Source: Planctomycetota bacterium (lineage in GTDB: Bacteria > Planctomycetota > Planctomycetia > Planctomycetales > Planctomycetaceae). Taken from it: a stretch of DNA of 64,000 nt. The notes under the pieces were generated by a model that worked only from the letters and a program-made list of their open reading frames with translations, searched no databases and had not been told where the DNA came from. The stretch is from NCBI GenBank assembly GCA_022600195.1, contig JAHZKX010000059.1, positions 142,699 to 206,698 of the forward strand. Direction: 5' to 3'. The translations under genes were made by a program, and so were the position numbers. Shown in pieces: positions 1 through 10,011 of the stretch (the stretch's first letter is position 1; each line of letters starts with the position of its first letter).

Positions 1-94
1 TTCACGGATTCATCGCCAACCGGAAACTCCGGGCAGAACGGCTCAGGGAGTCTTCGATCAAATTGAACGTTAAATGGCATTCACGGAAGAAGAA

Positions 95-2587
95 TCAATG
101 GTTGAACAAGAACTCTCGACCATTGATCAATGCCCACAGGATGTCTTCCAGTCCGGTCCGCCGATCGCTGGCAGAGGCGAGAATTGTGCCGCAATTTTTT
201 AAATCCAAACTGGTGGGGTGGCGATTCAAGGTGGTCAGATAGAGTTCTTTGATCGCTGCCTCATCCGTTGATTTTTTCTCGATCAGCGATGCAATCCGTC
301 CTTTTTTATCTGACAATTTGCGTTGCACCAGTTCGCCATTGGCCATTTGCAAGACTTGTGCAAGATTTGGTTCTGCTGTCCGTTCACATTCGCAAGAGAC
401 GATTCGCTGTGGTCGGCCCAATGTATCGAGGAAATACGAACTGAACTTGGGGTCGGGAAGTTCAATCGCCCGTGTTCCCAGAGGCACGCCACTGAAACGT
501 TCTTGAGTGCCACAAGCGACATCAATCGCATCCAGTAAAACTTCAGCGGGCAGCCGCTTTGTTGGATAATGTGAGAAAAACTGTGAGTCCCCGGCATTCT
601 CTTTCGTCGATGTGGAACTGAGTTGAAACGTTTTCGATCTCATAATGGACCGCATCAGTTTGCGTAAGTCGTATCCATTTTTAACAAAGTCCGCAGCGAG
701 GGCATTAAGTAATTCCGGATTGGAAGCCGGGTTGGTTGCCCGCATGTCATCCATCGGTTCCACAAGGGCCACTCCCATCAAATATCCCCAGGTCCGGTTC
801 ACAATATTTTTTGCGAAGAGCGTATTCCTGGGAGAAGTCAGCCATTCTGCCAGGGGTCGCCGAAGATCTCTGGACTGCACCGAATCGAGAGGCTGTTGTC
901 CCAGAGGTGTCGGCGGAATAATTTTACCCGTTCTGGGATGTTTGATGTACCCGGAACTTTTTAGTCGAACGACCGTATCATTACCAAAACCACCGAAGTC
1001 ACTGCTTCTCTTCGTGGTCACACGTGTAAAGAAGGCAGCCATGCCGTAGTAATCCGTCTGGCTGTACGATTCGAACGGATGCTGATGGCACTTGGCACAT
1101 TGCAGCCGCACTCCCAGAAAGACCTCCGCTGTGGTCTCTGCCAAATCGGTCGGATTATTCGAAACCTTATAAAAATTGGCCTGTCCATTCTGATAGATCG
1201 AGCCTTGCGCGAGAAGAATCTCCCTGACAAACTGATCGATGGGTTTATTTTCTCTGAGAGAGGCACGAATCCAGTTTGCGAAGGCCCACATGCCGATCTC
1301 GCCTACTTGATCGCGATTGTTCCGTAGTAGATCGCCCCATTTCTGAGACCAGTAGGCGCTCCATTCTTCAATATAAATATCGCGTTTGGGATCACCTGTT
1401 AATCCCAATAATTCATCAATTAAGGCATTCCGCTTATGTTTGTCATTCGAGGTGATAAATGCTTCCACACGTTCAGAAGCAGGCAGCGTTCCAATCGACG
1501 CGAGGTACGCCCGACGAATGAATTGTTCATCACTACAAACTGGTGATGGTTTCAACCCGATTTTTTTCCAACGTGATTTCACATGCTGATCGACAAAATT
1601 CGCTGGCACGAAGTCGCGGAGATCAACATTGTCGGCGAACGATTGCACGACCATCGAAATATTGGCCAGACCCCGGTAACGGACCATGATCGCCGTCTGT
1701 CCCTGACTCTTAATAGTCACCAGCCCTGCCTCTGACACTTCAGCAACCCCAGACTTCAAGCTGTCAAAGCGGGCACGGTGTGTCACATCGCGCTGACTAC
1801 CATCATTATAATTGGCGAGTACCCGTAATTGCTTTGTATCATCAGCATGATACTGATGCTCGTGCGGAGTGATTTGAATATCAACAAGTCTGGCTTCCTT
1901 CTCGGTAGGTGTTACCGCCCCTCCTGCGATCCATGCCTGGAGAGTTAGGAACTCAGGTGATTCAACATCCATCCGTTTGCCACCGCCATGGGGAACCGCA
2001 TTGATTGCTTTCTTTAAAAGCAGACTATCCATGGGCGAAAGGCGAGAGACACGTCGCTCAATTGATTCACGAACGATCGAGTGAAAATCCTGTTCCGGTG
2101 CATATCCTAATAATGAGAGCTTGAAGTTCCCCTGGCCAAACTGGCCACCATGACAGGCCCCTTGATTACAACCTGCCTTTGTTAAGGCTGGAATCACATC
2201 TTCTGTAAAACTGACTGCACGGCTGACGCTCACATCGGTCACAACAACAGGCACATTGACGGAGTGTTTACCCGATTGAACAACAATGATCGCTTTCCCG
2301 TTTGCCAACGGAGTCACTTGGCCACTGCTGGAGACAGAGACAACCCGAGGTGTCTGGCTTTTGTATTTCACCTGATGTGTCACATCGATCGTGTGATTCT
2401 TCAGGATGTGGGAAGTAACAACAAGTTGGACTCGATCCAATTCACCTGCCAGACGGAGTTCAGCTGGCTCGACGCGAAGTGTTGTCTGCTTCTCTGCACT
2501 ATAAACAATGTTGCAGATGCCGGAGAGCATCAATAAGCTGAGCAACACAAAATGGTTTGAACGTGCATTCATAAAATTCTCATTCAA
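95..2587 (-). CDS. Secreted DUF1549/DUF1553 protein with N-terminal Ig-like (Big_2) region
   Basis: The 830-residue protein starts with a signal-like hydrophobic segment (about residues 12-30). A Big_2-like beta region follows (about 35-120), then a cysteine motif CNQGACHG near residue 140 and a second Ig-like stretch (about 235-320). The remainder matches the planctomycete DUF1549 then DUF1553 order. A CAKCH heme-type motif lies near residue 500 in the segment QCAKCHQHPFESYSQ. These proteins are abundant in Planctomycetota and are usually paired with a DUF1501 protein, as here, where the DUF1501 gene is divergent. The function is not established; a periplasmic or surface redox role is inferred from the heme-type motifs. 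The family call is firm, the role is not. Confidence 0.9.
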   Translation of the reverse strand: MNENFMNARSNHFVLLSLLMLSGICNIVYSAEKQTTLRVEPAELRLAGELDRVQLVVTSHILKNHTIDVTHQVKYKSQTPRVVSVSSSGQVTPLANGKAIIVVQSGKHSVNVPVVVTDVSVSRAVSFTEDVIPALTKAGCNQGACHGGQFGQGNFKLSLLGYAPEQDFHSIVRESIERRVSRLSPMDSLLLKKAINAVPHGGGKRMDVESPEFLTLQAWIAGGAVTPTEKEARLVDIQITPHEHQYHADDTKQLRVLANYNDGSQRDVTHRARFDSLKSGVAEVSEAGLVTIKSQGQTAIMVRYRGLANISMVVQSFADNVDLRDFVPANFVDQHVKSRWKKIGLKPSPVCSDEQFIRRAYLASIGTLPASERVEAFITSNDKHKRNALIDELLGLTGDPKRDIYIEEWSAYWSQKWGDLLRNNRDQVGEIGMWAFANWIRASLRENKPIDQFVREILLAQGSIYQNGQANFYKVSNNPTDLAETTAEVFLGVRLQCAKCHQHPFESYSQTDYYGMAAFFTRVTTKRSSDFGGFGNDTVVRLKSSGYIKHPRTGKIIPPTPLGQQPLDSVQSRDLRRPLAEWLTSPRNTLFAKNIVNRTWGYLMGVALVEPMDDMRATNPASNPELLNALAADFVKNGYDLRKLMRSIMRSKTFQLSSTSTKENAGDSQFFSHYPTKRLPAEVLLDAIDVACGTQERFSGVPLGTRAIELPDPKFSSYFLDTLGRPQRIVSCECERTAEPNLAQVLQMANGELVQRKLSDKKGRIASLIEKKSTDEAAIKELYLTTLNRHPTSLDLKNCGTILASASDRRTGLEDILWALINGREFLFNH

Positions 2588-2742
2588 CAGCGAGGTTGAA
2601 GGCAGGTGAGATCAAGGAGGGATTCCGCACACACTGTGGTAAGATAAACTAATCGTTGTGATTATTCTACAAGCGGAAAGAGACCGTTTCAACATGAAAG
2701 ATCAAGCTTACACCATTCTATGCTCAATTCGTTAATATTGTG

Positions 2743-2769
2743 TTGTCATAGGCAATCAGAGTCTATAAA
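2743..2769 (+). promoter_or_regulatory. Possible sigma-70-like promoter for the DUF1501 gene
   Basis: TTGTCA (2743-2748) and TATAAA (2764-2769) are separated by 15 bases in the 290-base divergent gap. The spacing is shorter than the usual 17, so this is only a candidate. It lies about 110 bases before the start codon. Confidence 0.25.
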
Positions 2770-2878
2770 ATGAAAATTCGAGTACTCCACCTGGAATATT
2801 CATGTAGACGAAACCGCATTGATCGTTCTCACTCCTACCCAACCCTCCTCAATCGTTATTCATTTAAGGGCCCGATAG

Positions 2879-4195
2879 ATGTTAAATCTATTCAAACAAC
2901 AGGACTGGAATTGCCAGGGAGGTTCGCGGCGAAATTTCCTGATGCAGGTCGGCTCACTCGCCGGGCTTGGAATTTCGCTAGACAGGGCCATGCAGGTTGA
3001 GGCGGCCTCTAAGACATCAAACGAATTGAATTGCATTCTGATCTGGACGCGCGGTGGAACCAGCCACATCGATTCGATCGATCCCAAGCCAGACGCAATC
3101 GCAGATGTGCGTGGCGAATTCAAAACCATCTCAACCGCTGTTCCCGGAATTCAATTCACGGAATACATGCCGCAATTCGCGAAAAAACTGGGGTCGTTTT
3201 CCGTACTCCGCAACCTCAATCCACGCAATGGCAGTCATAGCACCGCTGATGCGATCATGATGTCGGGAAAACCGTTTAACCAGACGATCACCTATCCCTG
3301 TTTTGGATCGGCCATTTCAAAAGAAAAAGGAAAACGGAATTCGCTGCCCCCGTTTATTCAACTTGGGTCCAATGTCGATCGGCTCAAACGTGCTGGCCTG
3401 GGAGGATACCTTGGCATTGAATATAATCCGTTCGAAGTACCCGGCGATCCCAACAGTAAAACCTTTAAGGTGCGCGATGTGACACCTCCTGGTGGACTGC
3501 CACTTTCCCGATTTGAAAAAAGACGACAGGCGCTCAACCTGCTTGATACGTTACCGCGTAAAGATAAGAAAAATGCCGGCGCGCTTGAGGCGACTGATCA
3601 GTTTTATCGCAACGCATTTGAAGTGATTTCTTCACCGCAAACGAAAAAGGCGTTTGATCTTTCCCAGGAAAAAGCGGAGTTGCGTGACGCCTATGGTCGC
3701 CATACATTTGGACAAAGCTGTTTGCTTGCGAGACGACTGGTGGAATCGGGTGCCCGGTTTGTTACCGTCAGCGATGGTGGCTGGGACACACATGGCAGTA
3801 ACTTCAAAACATTGAGATCAAAACTTCCGCCAGTCGATCAGGGAATGACCGCTCTGATTGAAGACTTGAAAGATCGTGGTTTACTGGCAAATACGCTGGT
3901 TGTCTGGATGACAGATTTTGGACGCACTTCCGTGATCAACGCAAATTCAGGCCGCGATCACTCTTCGACAGCCAGTTATATCTGTATGTCCGGTATTGGC
4001 ACTCCGGGAGGAGCAGTGATTGGCCAAACCGATGCAAAAGCAGAACGAGTGGTTGGCAAAGAATACTATGCACATGATGTCGCTGCGACGATTTACTCCA
4101 AGCTTGGCATTTCTCTGGATACCTTCCACATTGCTCCTGATGGACGCCCTATCCGGTTGTGCGATGGTCACCCGATTCCTGAACTGATGGGATAA
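2879..4195 (+). CDS. DUF1501 domain protein (Tat-type signal)
   Basis: The 438-residue protein has a twin-arginine-like start (SRRNFLMQVGSLAGLG, about residues 17-32). The DUF1501 landmarks follow: IWTRGGTSHIDSIDPKP, the central ARRLVESGARFVTV, and near the C-terminus a metal-ligand-like stretch with DFGRTS and GRDHSS. DUF1501 belongs to the alkaline phosphatase/sulfatase-like fold group, but the substrate is unknown. The start is preceded by AAGGG. The next gene begins 3 bases after the stop, so the two are almost certainly co-transcribed, with the DUF1549/DUF1553 partner divergent. Confidence 0.9.
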   Translation: MLNLFKQQDWNCQGGSRRNFLMQVGSLAGLGISLDRAMQVEAASKTSNELNCILIWTRGGTSHIDSIDPKPDAIADVRGEFKTISTAVPGIQFTEYMPQFAKKLGSFSVLRNLNPRNGSHSTADAIMMSGKPFNQTITYPCFGSAISKEKGKRNSLPPFIQLGSNVDRLKRAGLGGYLGIEYNPFEVPGDPNSKTFKVRDVTPPGGLPLSRFEKRRQALNLLDTLPRKDKKNAGALEATDQFYRNAFEVISSPQTKKAFDLSQEKAELRDAYGRHTFGQSCLLARRLVESGARFVTVSDGGWDTHGSNFKTLRSKLPPVDQGMTALIEDLKDRGLLANTLVVWMTDFGRTSVINANSGRDHSSTASYICMSGIGTPGGAVIGQTDAKAERVVGKEYYAHDVAATIYSKLGISLDTFHIAPDGRPIRLCDGHPIPELMG

Positions 4196-4198
4196 TCC

Positions 4199-6352
4199 AT
4201 GCATTTAAAATCGAGTCGCTTATGCGCTCTGACAACACTCGTCAGTCTGCTCGCCGTTGAATTTTTTATACCGCACGCTGTCGAAGCAAAAATTGGTTTT
4301 CGGCAACTGACATCAATCCATCCGGTTGCCGTTCAGCGGGGAACGAGTCGACAGGTGCGCGTGCGCAGTAATTTCACGCTCGATAACACCTACGCAACAT
4401 TCTTCGACCGCCCCGGCATAGCGATGAAATATGCGGAAACGAAACCAATCAAGGCACCCCGTACGAGCCGCTCGGCGGTTGGAACACCATTTCGCTTTGA
4501 TGTGACAGTTCCCAGCGATCAACCGACGGGCGTTTACGAAGTGCGCGTGGCCACAGATCAGGCTGTCTCAAGTATTTCTCATTTGCTGGTCACAGATTAC
4601 CCGGTGATCGAAGAAGCCGCCGACAAAAAAAACAATACACCTGAAACAGCACAGACGGTTTCTATTCCGGCTGCCATTTGTGGTGTCTGTGAGAAGGATG
4701 AAGATATCGACTGCTTCCGATTTAAAGGGGCACGCGGTCAGAAGATTACCGCGCAGGTTTATGCGCAGCGTGTGACCGAATGTATTCACATTATGGTCGT
4801 CAAACACCCGGTCTATCATATGAATCCCATTCTGACATTAGTCGGACCGAGTGGTCAAATCGTCGCGGAGAATGACAACTTCTACGGCGGCGATTCGTTT
4901 TTCAATTGTGAGTTACCTGAAGATGGTGATTACGTCGTTAAAATTCGTGATGTCCGTTTTGCAGGGAATAAGAAGTTCTCCTACTGTATTGAGCTATCTG
5001 ATCGACCGTTTCTCAAAGCCATGTTTCCGCTGGCAATTCAGCAGGGCAAACAGGCAAAGTGTCAACCCGTTGGTTATGGATTTGAAGGTTCGAAACCAAT
5101 TCAATTGACTGCTTCGAAAAATATTGGCAACTGGAACCCGATTCGTTATCAGGCTCAGTCTGGCCTGACCAATCAAGTCGCGCTGTTAACCAGTCCTCTT
5201 CCCCAATATGCTGTGAAAGAGGGAAATGAAACTCAGGCAACCGCGACAAAAGTGAATCTTCCCTGTGGCATCAGTGGCTGCATTACAAAACCAGATGGTG
5301 CCCAGTTCTATTCTTTTGAAGCCAAAAAAGGACAGTACTACCAGTTCGAAGTCGAAGCGCATCGCCATGGTCTGCCTCTCGACAGTCTGATCGAAATCTA
5401 CAACGAAAAGGGAAGTAAACTTGCCGAAGCGGACGACACATCAACTAACCCCCATGCCTACGCCTGGACAGCCAAAGACAGCCAGTTACGATTTCTCGCT
5501 CCCGCAGATGGACGATATTATGTTTCTGTAAGAGACATGAATGGCCGAGGGGGAGATCACTTCGTCTACTATCTCAAAGCCAAATTGGATGGTCCCGACT
5601 TCGATCTGTACGGGGAATATTATTATGCCATGCTCGCACCAGGCACACGCATGCTCTGGTTTGCTCATGTCCGGCGTTTAAATGGCTTCAATGGTCCGGT
5701 AAAACTTGACGTTGAAGGACTGCCCAAAGGCGTGACGCTAACCCCCGCGACCATTCCTGCGGGAATGAATCACTGTGCTTTAATTTTGACAGCCGCTAAA
5801 GATGCCAAGATCGATGCGGGGCTTGTCCGTGTTGTGGGTAAAGCCAGCGTCACCGGTCCCGGTGATTCAACACCACGTGAACTGAAACGTTACGGAATGG
5901 TGACTTGTGAATTACAACAAGGTGGTGGCAGTGCCCAGATTCGCTGGCCCTGCAAAACTCAAATTGTCGGCGTCACCAAGCCCCTGGATCTGGTGACGGT
6001 GGAAGCAAGCCCGGCTGTGATCAATCTGAAACCGGGAGAGAAAACAGAAATTACTGTGAAAATTACGCGTCAAAAGGGCAAATCAAACCCTGTTACACTG
6101 GCCATGAGTCACATGTATTACACTACCAGCTATGGCAATCAGCTTCCCCCCGGCGTCACACTTTCCAGTGAAAGCCGCACGCAATTGAAAGGGAACGAGA
6201 CTGAAGCCAAAATCATTCTCGAAGCTTCGAAAACTGCGAAGCCAGTCAAAAATCTCCCGGTCGCCATCATGGCTCGCGTCTACGTCAGCTACAACATCAG
6301 CACCAACTACGCCTCCACGCCAATATCACTATCCGTCAATCCTGCGAAGTAA
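4199..6352 (+). CDS. Secreted PPC-domain (pre-peptidase C-terminal) protein
   Basis: The 717-residue protein starts with a signal peptide (residues 1-30). Two PPC-type beta-sandwich segments are visible: about 145-260 (DIDCFRFKGARGQKITAQVY, ending in YVVKIRDVRF) and about 350-460 (GAQFYSFEAKKGQYYQFEVE, ending in YYVSVRDMNG). The C-terminal third looks like further Ig-like domains. No protease domain is present. It follows the DUF1501 gene by three bases, a common planctomycete arrangement with DUF1549 proteins. The likely role is a non-catalytic exported partner of those proteins; this is inferred from context. Confidence 0.85.
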   Translation: MHLKSSRLCALTTLVSLLAVEFFIPHAVEAKIGFRQLTSIHPVAVQRGTSRQVRVRSNFTLDNTYATFFDRPGIAMKYAETKPIKAPRTSRSAVGTPFRFDVTVPSDQPTGVYEVRVATDQAVSSISHLLVTDYPVIEEAADKKNNTPETAQTVSIPAAICGVCEKDEDIDCFRFKGARGQKITAQVYAQRVTECIHIMVVKHPVYHMNPILTLVGPSGQIVAENDNFYGGDSFFNCELPEDGDYVVKIRDVRFAGNKKFSYCIELSDRPFLKAMFPLAIQQGKQAKCQPVGYGFEGSKPIQLTASKNIGNWNPIRYQAQSGLTNQVALLTSPLPQYAVKEGNETQATATKVNLPCGISGCITKPDGAQFYSFEAKKGQYYQFEVEAHRHGLPLDSLIEIYNEKGSKLAEADDTSTNPHAYAWTAKDSQLRFLAPADGRYYVSVRDMNGRGGDHFVYYLKAKLDGPDFDLYGEYYYAMLAPGTRMLWFAHVRRLNGFNGPVKLDVEGLPKGVTLTPATIPAGMNHCALILTAAKDAKIDAGLVRVVGKASVTGPGDSTPRELKRYGMVTCELQQGGGSAQIRWPCKTQIVGVTKPLDLVTVEASPAVINLKPGEKTEITVKITRQKGKSNPVTLAMSHMYYTTSYGNQLPPGVTLSSESRTQLKGNETEAKIILEASKTAKPVKNLPVAIMARVYVSYNISTNYASTPISLSVNPAK

Positions 6353-6564
6353 TATTGAATTCCATCAGCGCGATTCCTTAAATTGCTTTTCCTCAGTCGT
6401 ACTACTCACAGCCGCTTAACACTCCACAAACTCATACGACTATGCAGCCGCGTTTGAGTCAAGGTTGAATGGGTGCCAAGACTGTCCGCTCGTTGATTTA
6501 TCGTAATCATGCATCATGTACAACCACGATTCCCGGCTTCCGACCGCCAGATAATTGAGTGTTG

Positions 6565-8505
6565 CTATGGTTTGGAAGCAGAGGAGATTCGTCGGCTGAC
6601 ATGCACTTCGGTCGTCTTGCGATTCGGTATATCACAGCGAACGGTCAATATTATATATTGACCACCATTGCTGGTGATCGCTGATTCGATCCTGCCGTGA
6701 TCCACGACATAGTCACCGTGCGGCATCACAAACGTCAATCGGCAATTCGAAAAATCCTCGGCGTAGTCGTTGGTCACTGTTGCCTTCAACGATGTGTGCG
6801 TCCCGTCGTTGGCTGGTGTGATCGTCGATCGCAGCGGAGGAAGTTCTTCTCGACCGAAGGGATACGGATTGATCTCATGTCCATCGTAGGTACACGATAC
6901 GACACGGGTATTTTCAAAACGCACGACACGAAAACTTACAGCGTTGACCTTACCGATCCGGACAGTCGGTGTCTTGCCCATATTCATAACGCGTTTCCCA
7001 GTTCCGTGGGCATCGTGAATCATGCGGACGCCATGTTTGTCGATGAACTCGAGAGGAGCGTTATTTTCGAAGGCGTTGATGATTTTGCAGGCGACCGACT
7101 TCCGCGCCGAGAACAGTGCCTCAGCCTTCGATCGGTCGACATGCCAGGGATGGCCAAAGTTCATGACACTGACATCCGGACCGAAATCAACGATCCCCAC
7201 CTGATCGCCATACCACTTTTCATGCCCGTGGAAACGATGGTTTCCGAAGTTCACGAGGTAGGGCATCTCCAACCGGGTCAATGCTCCGGAGATGTACGCG
7301 GGATTGACAGCATTGCTGTTGAGCACGAGATCGGGGCCGATGAGATTCGCCATCGTCGCCATGCGTTCGAGGTACTCAGCCTGGTATTGTGACGATGTGT
7401 CGAGATGACCAAATGTCACAAGGACCGGGTCGGTTGGAAACGACTGCACGACATGTACAGAACGCGGCGAGCTTCTCACGCTGCGCTGGCCGTTGTTCGA
7501 GGTTGTGACACTCAAATCGTAGAGTCCGGGTGGCATGTCTTCGGGAAGATGGGCCACGACTTCGCGGTCGTAGTAGTACGCGGCCGACTTGTCTTCTTCG
7601 AATCGTAAATTCCGCGAAATCACCGCTGGACCGACCGAGCGTCTCAACTCGACCTTCTCGATCAGATCCTTATAGCTGTTAAATCGGGCACGGAATGATT
7701 GGTTCGGTTTTCGAATCGCGGGTCGATTCAACGCGGGAAAGCGAAATCGCGTTTTTCGTGTCGCCGCGTTGCGAGTCAGATAGAACGCAGGCAAGGTTGT
7801 CGATTTGTATTTCTCGATCACGATATTCTCGGCGGTGACTGATTGCCAGCCGACGGCAGTGACCTTCAACGTGTACCCGCTTCCCGGCGCCAAACCGGCC
7901 AGCCGGCATCGGCCACTCAACCAGTTTCGCACGAGCGCGTTGCGGACGACACGATCACCCTGGGTGACGATGGCGCGCGCTTCGACTAGATAAGCGTTAT
8001 CTTCGCCGTTGATCGAAAACTGCAGGTCACCGGTGGGGGAATTGAAAACATGAAACCCCTCAATCCGACATCCGCTGCCCTCTTCGCGTTGCAGGTGTTC
8101 GATGTGCAACGTGTGCGCGCCATTCGTTAAACCTCGTGCCAAGACAACTTCCAGGGCACCGCTTCTTGGCTCGATACTTATCGGCTCCCCGCCGTCGATG
8201 CGTGTCAGGATACGTCCCAGATTAGGTGTTCCGTAGGCCGGAACAGCGTTGTTTGCCAGTCGGATGGCGATTCCCGTTCCTTGAAAGTGAAGAGTTAGCG
8301 TTGCCCCATGAGTCGACGTCAGAAGATGTGAGGCGTGGGAGTAACGGAAGCTTGTCTTGCGCCAATCACCGATGCGCTTGACCTTCATTTCATCAGTCGC
8401 GTCGATCCATGTGGAAGACGTTTCATCCGCTTCACTCACTCCAGTGGGGCTGCACGCAAAATTCAACGCTATCAATATAAACGAAGTAATGAACCGGTTT
8501 TTCAT
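6565..8505 (-). CDS. Large secreted protein of unknown function with carboxypeptidase-regulatory-like and GNH-containing regions
   Basis: The 646-residue protein has an N-terminal signal, possibly a weak lipobox ending at Cys18. A beta-rich carbohydrate-esterase-like N-domain follows (about 30-155), then a carboxypeptidase-regulatory-like repeat (about 160-245), then a C-terminal domain (about 350-640) with VTFGHLDTSSQY, NFGNHRFHGHEKWYG and NFGHPWH. The GNH/FGH motifs recall calcineurin-like phosphoesterases, but the full metal-ligand set is not obvious. The start is fixed by GGAGG upstream of the ATG at 8505. A frameshifted partial paralogue lies at 34728-35483. Function is not assigned. Confidence 0.75.
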   Translation of the reverse strand: MKNRFITSFILIALNFACSPTGVSEADETSSTWIDATDEMKVKRIGDWRKTSFRYSHASHLLTSTHGATLTLHFQGTGIAIRLANNAVPAYGTPNLGRILTRIDGGEPISIEPRSGALEVVLARGLTNGAHTLHIEHLQREEGSGCRIEGFHVFNSPTGDLQFSINGEDNAYLVEARAIVTQGDRVVRNALVRNWLSGRCRLAGLAPGSGYTLKVTAVGWQSVTAENIVIEKYKSTTLPAFYLTRNAATRKTRFRFPALNRPAIRKPNQSFRARFNSYKDLIEKVELRRSVGPAVISRNLRFEEDKSAAYYYDREVVAHLPEDMPPGLYDLSVTTSNNGQRSVRSSPRSVHVVQSFPTDPVLVTFGHLDTSSQYQAEYLERMATMANLIGPDLVLNSNAVNPAYISGALTRLEMPYLVNFGNHRFHGHEKWYGDQVGIVDFGPDVSVMNFGHPWHVDRSKAEALFSARKSVACKIINAFENNAPLEFIDKHGVRMIHDAHGTGKRVMNMGKTPTVRIGKVNAVSFRVVRFENTRVVSCTYDGHEINPYPFGREELPPLRSTITPANDGTHTSLKATVTNDYAEDFSNCRLTFVMPHGDYVVDHGRIESAITSNGGQYIILTVRCDIPNRKTTEVHVSRRISSASKP

Positions 8506-8929
8506 GACCTGTGGCCTCCGAATGTGGGAGTTCGTCTTTAAATACCTAGTATGACGTATACGCCTTGAAATGAAACCGAGCGGTTGCAGGTTGGGAAGAA
8601 AAGAACCATGTTAAAAGAAACGACGTTTCAAAGATTCTGTTGACTCTATGTATTTTGGTACTCCGAGCAAATCACCGTTTTCGGGAGTACGTTTTTCGGT
8701 ATCGCCCAGAGCGTATCTGTAAACGTACCGTGAGGGTTTCTGATACGATCAGCTGCCAAATTACTGACGGGATGCGATTTCAGCAGCAAAAACGCAACGT
8801 TTTCAATTCTCCTTTCCCGCTCCGGCAGACAAACAGAACAGAGTTAGATACCATCGAGTACTAAGTGATGTGACTGATGTCATCCAGGGGGCCACCTCTC
8901 AAAACAATCACCAGTAACGGAGAGACAAC
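8506..8929. other. Intergenic gap, weak hairpin only
   Basis: This is the gap between a minus-strand and a plus-strand gene, so it must hold both promoters. The only structure seen is a 7-base inverted repeat, GTACTCC (8658-8664) with GGAGTAC (8684-8690), followed by a short T run. No coding remnant was found. Confidence 0.4.
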
Positions 8930-9976
8930 ATGAACACAATCCCGCTAACATCCCAGACGGCTAAGCAACAGATTCACTGGTGGCGATTCTTTGGTGCGAT
9001 AACATTGCTGTCTGTAGTTGGACTGATGGGAGCCGTCAGTCAGTCAGAAGTAAAGACTGAAATTCCAGGATGGGTCGTGCTTCAGAAAAGTTCCAACGGG
9101 GATCATACGGAACTCATTCAAAAGGCTATCGATTCTGTTGCCAGGACGGGCGGCACTCTGTTTCTTCCGGCGGGCACCTATCGACACACAGGGTTGATCG
9201 GTCGTGCGAACGTTCATCTTCGTGGTGCGCATGTCAGTAGCGTCAAACTCATTTACACCGGGAAGTCTGGTGATGGGATTACACTTGAGGGCCACCCCGA
9301 TTATTTCACGATTTCTGATCTCACTCTGAAATCCGAACAGAGATCAAACGGCTGGGCCATTCGAGCGGAGAAAGGTACTCACCGGTCGCTGCGCATGGAA
9401 CATCTCAATATCGTCGGGTTTGAGAATGGGATTTTGATCACGGATGCGTTGAATATCACAATCAGAGACTGTCGTATCGGACATACGTTTCCCAATCATC
9501 CCAAAGGGATTGGAATTCAGATCGGGAATGGTCGTGATCGGGGTGGTAATGGGGTGACAGTCGCTGACTGCTATCTGAACAGCCTTGATAAAGGGATTAT
9601 CACCTATGCGCAGGCCTGCCTGATCTCACGGCCGATTATGGAATTATGTCACACAGGTATCGAAACACATGGCATCACCTCGATAGTGATGCCATGGTAC
9701 GACAGCACAACAGATGTTGCGCATGTCAGTATCCAGCCAAATACTGTGGGTGGAGGGGAGTCGGGTACAGGTGTGTTGCTTCTGGGTTATGGCACCAGCG
9801 GTTCAAATATTAAATACGGTTCCAATACTGAGCGCAGTCGAACAGTGATGCTGCCGGAGAGACTCGATTTTCCACCGGGTGACGATGCCAAAAACCTGCG
9901 CGGCATCAAACTGGGGAATGTCGTTATTGACCGGGACGGTGTTATCTATGCCAGAGAGTTCAAAAAACTTCCTTAG
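8930..9976 (+). CDS. Pectate-lyase-superfamily (right-handed beta-helix) protein
   Basis: The 348-residue protein has a membrane/signal segment (about 20-40). The start of the Pectate_lyase_3 fold follows: DHTELIQKAIDSVARTGGTL then FLPAGTYRHTGLI, the usual first helix and turns of GH28 and phage tailspike-like beta-helices. Helix rungs continue with repeated short beta units (ITIRDCRIG, VTVADCYLN). A polysaccharide lyase or hydrolase activity is possible but no catalytic residues can be assigned, and some such proteins only bind. GGAGAG precedes the ATG. The stop codon lies directly against the decayed PQQ gene, suggesting a deletion brought them together. Confidence 0.75.
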   Translation: MNTIPLTSQTAKQQIHWWRFFGAITLLSVVGLMGAVSQSEVKTEIPGWVVLQKSSNGDHTELIQKAIDSVARTGGTLFLPAGTYRHTGLIGRANVHLRGAHVSSVKLIYTGKSGDGITLEGHPDYFTISDLTLKSEQRSNGWAIRAEKGTHRSLRMEHLNIVGFENGILITDALNITIRDCRIGHTFPNHPKGIGIQIGNGRDRGGNGVTVADCYLNSLDKGIITYAQACLISRPIMELCHTGIETHGITSIVMPWYDSTTDVAHVSIQPNTVGGGESGTGVLLLGYGTSGSNIKYGSNTERSRTVMLPERLDFPPGDDAKNLRGIKLGNVVIDRDGVIYAREFKKLP

Positions 9977-10011
9977 CGGCGACAGCTTGTTCAGCAGGCG
10001 GATGTCATTAT

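Noticed and set aside
6697..7392. 231-codon open frame on the plus strand inside the 6565-8505 gene
   Set aside because: It is antisense to a protein with a good ribosome binding site, signal peptide and a recognisable paralogue; its own translation is not protein-like.
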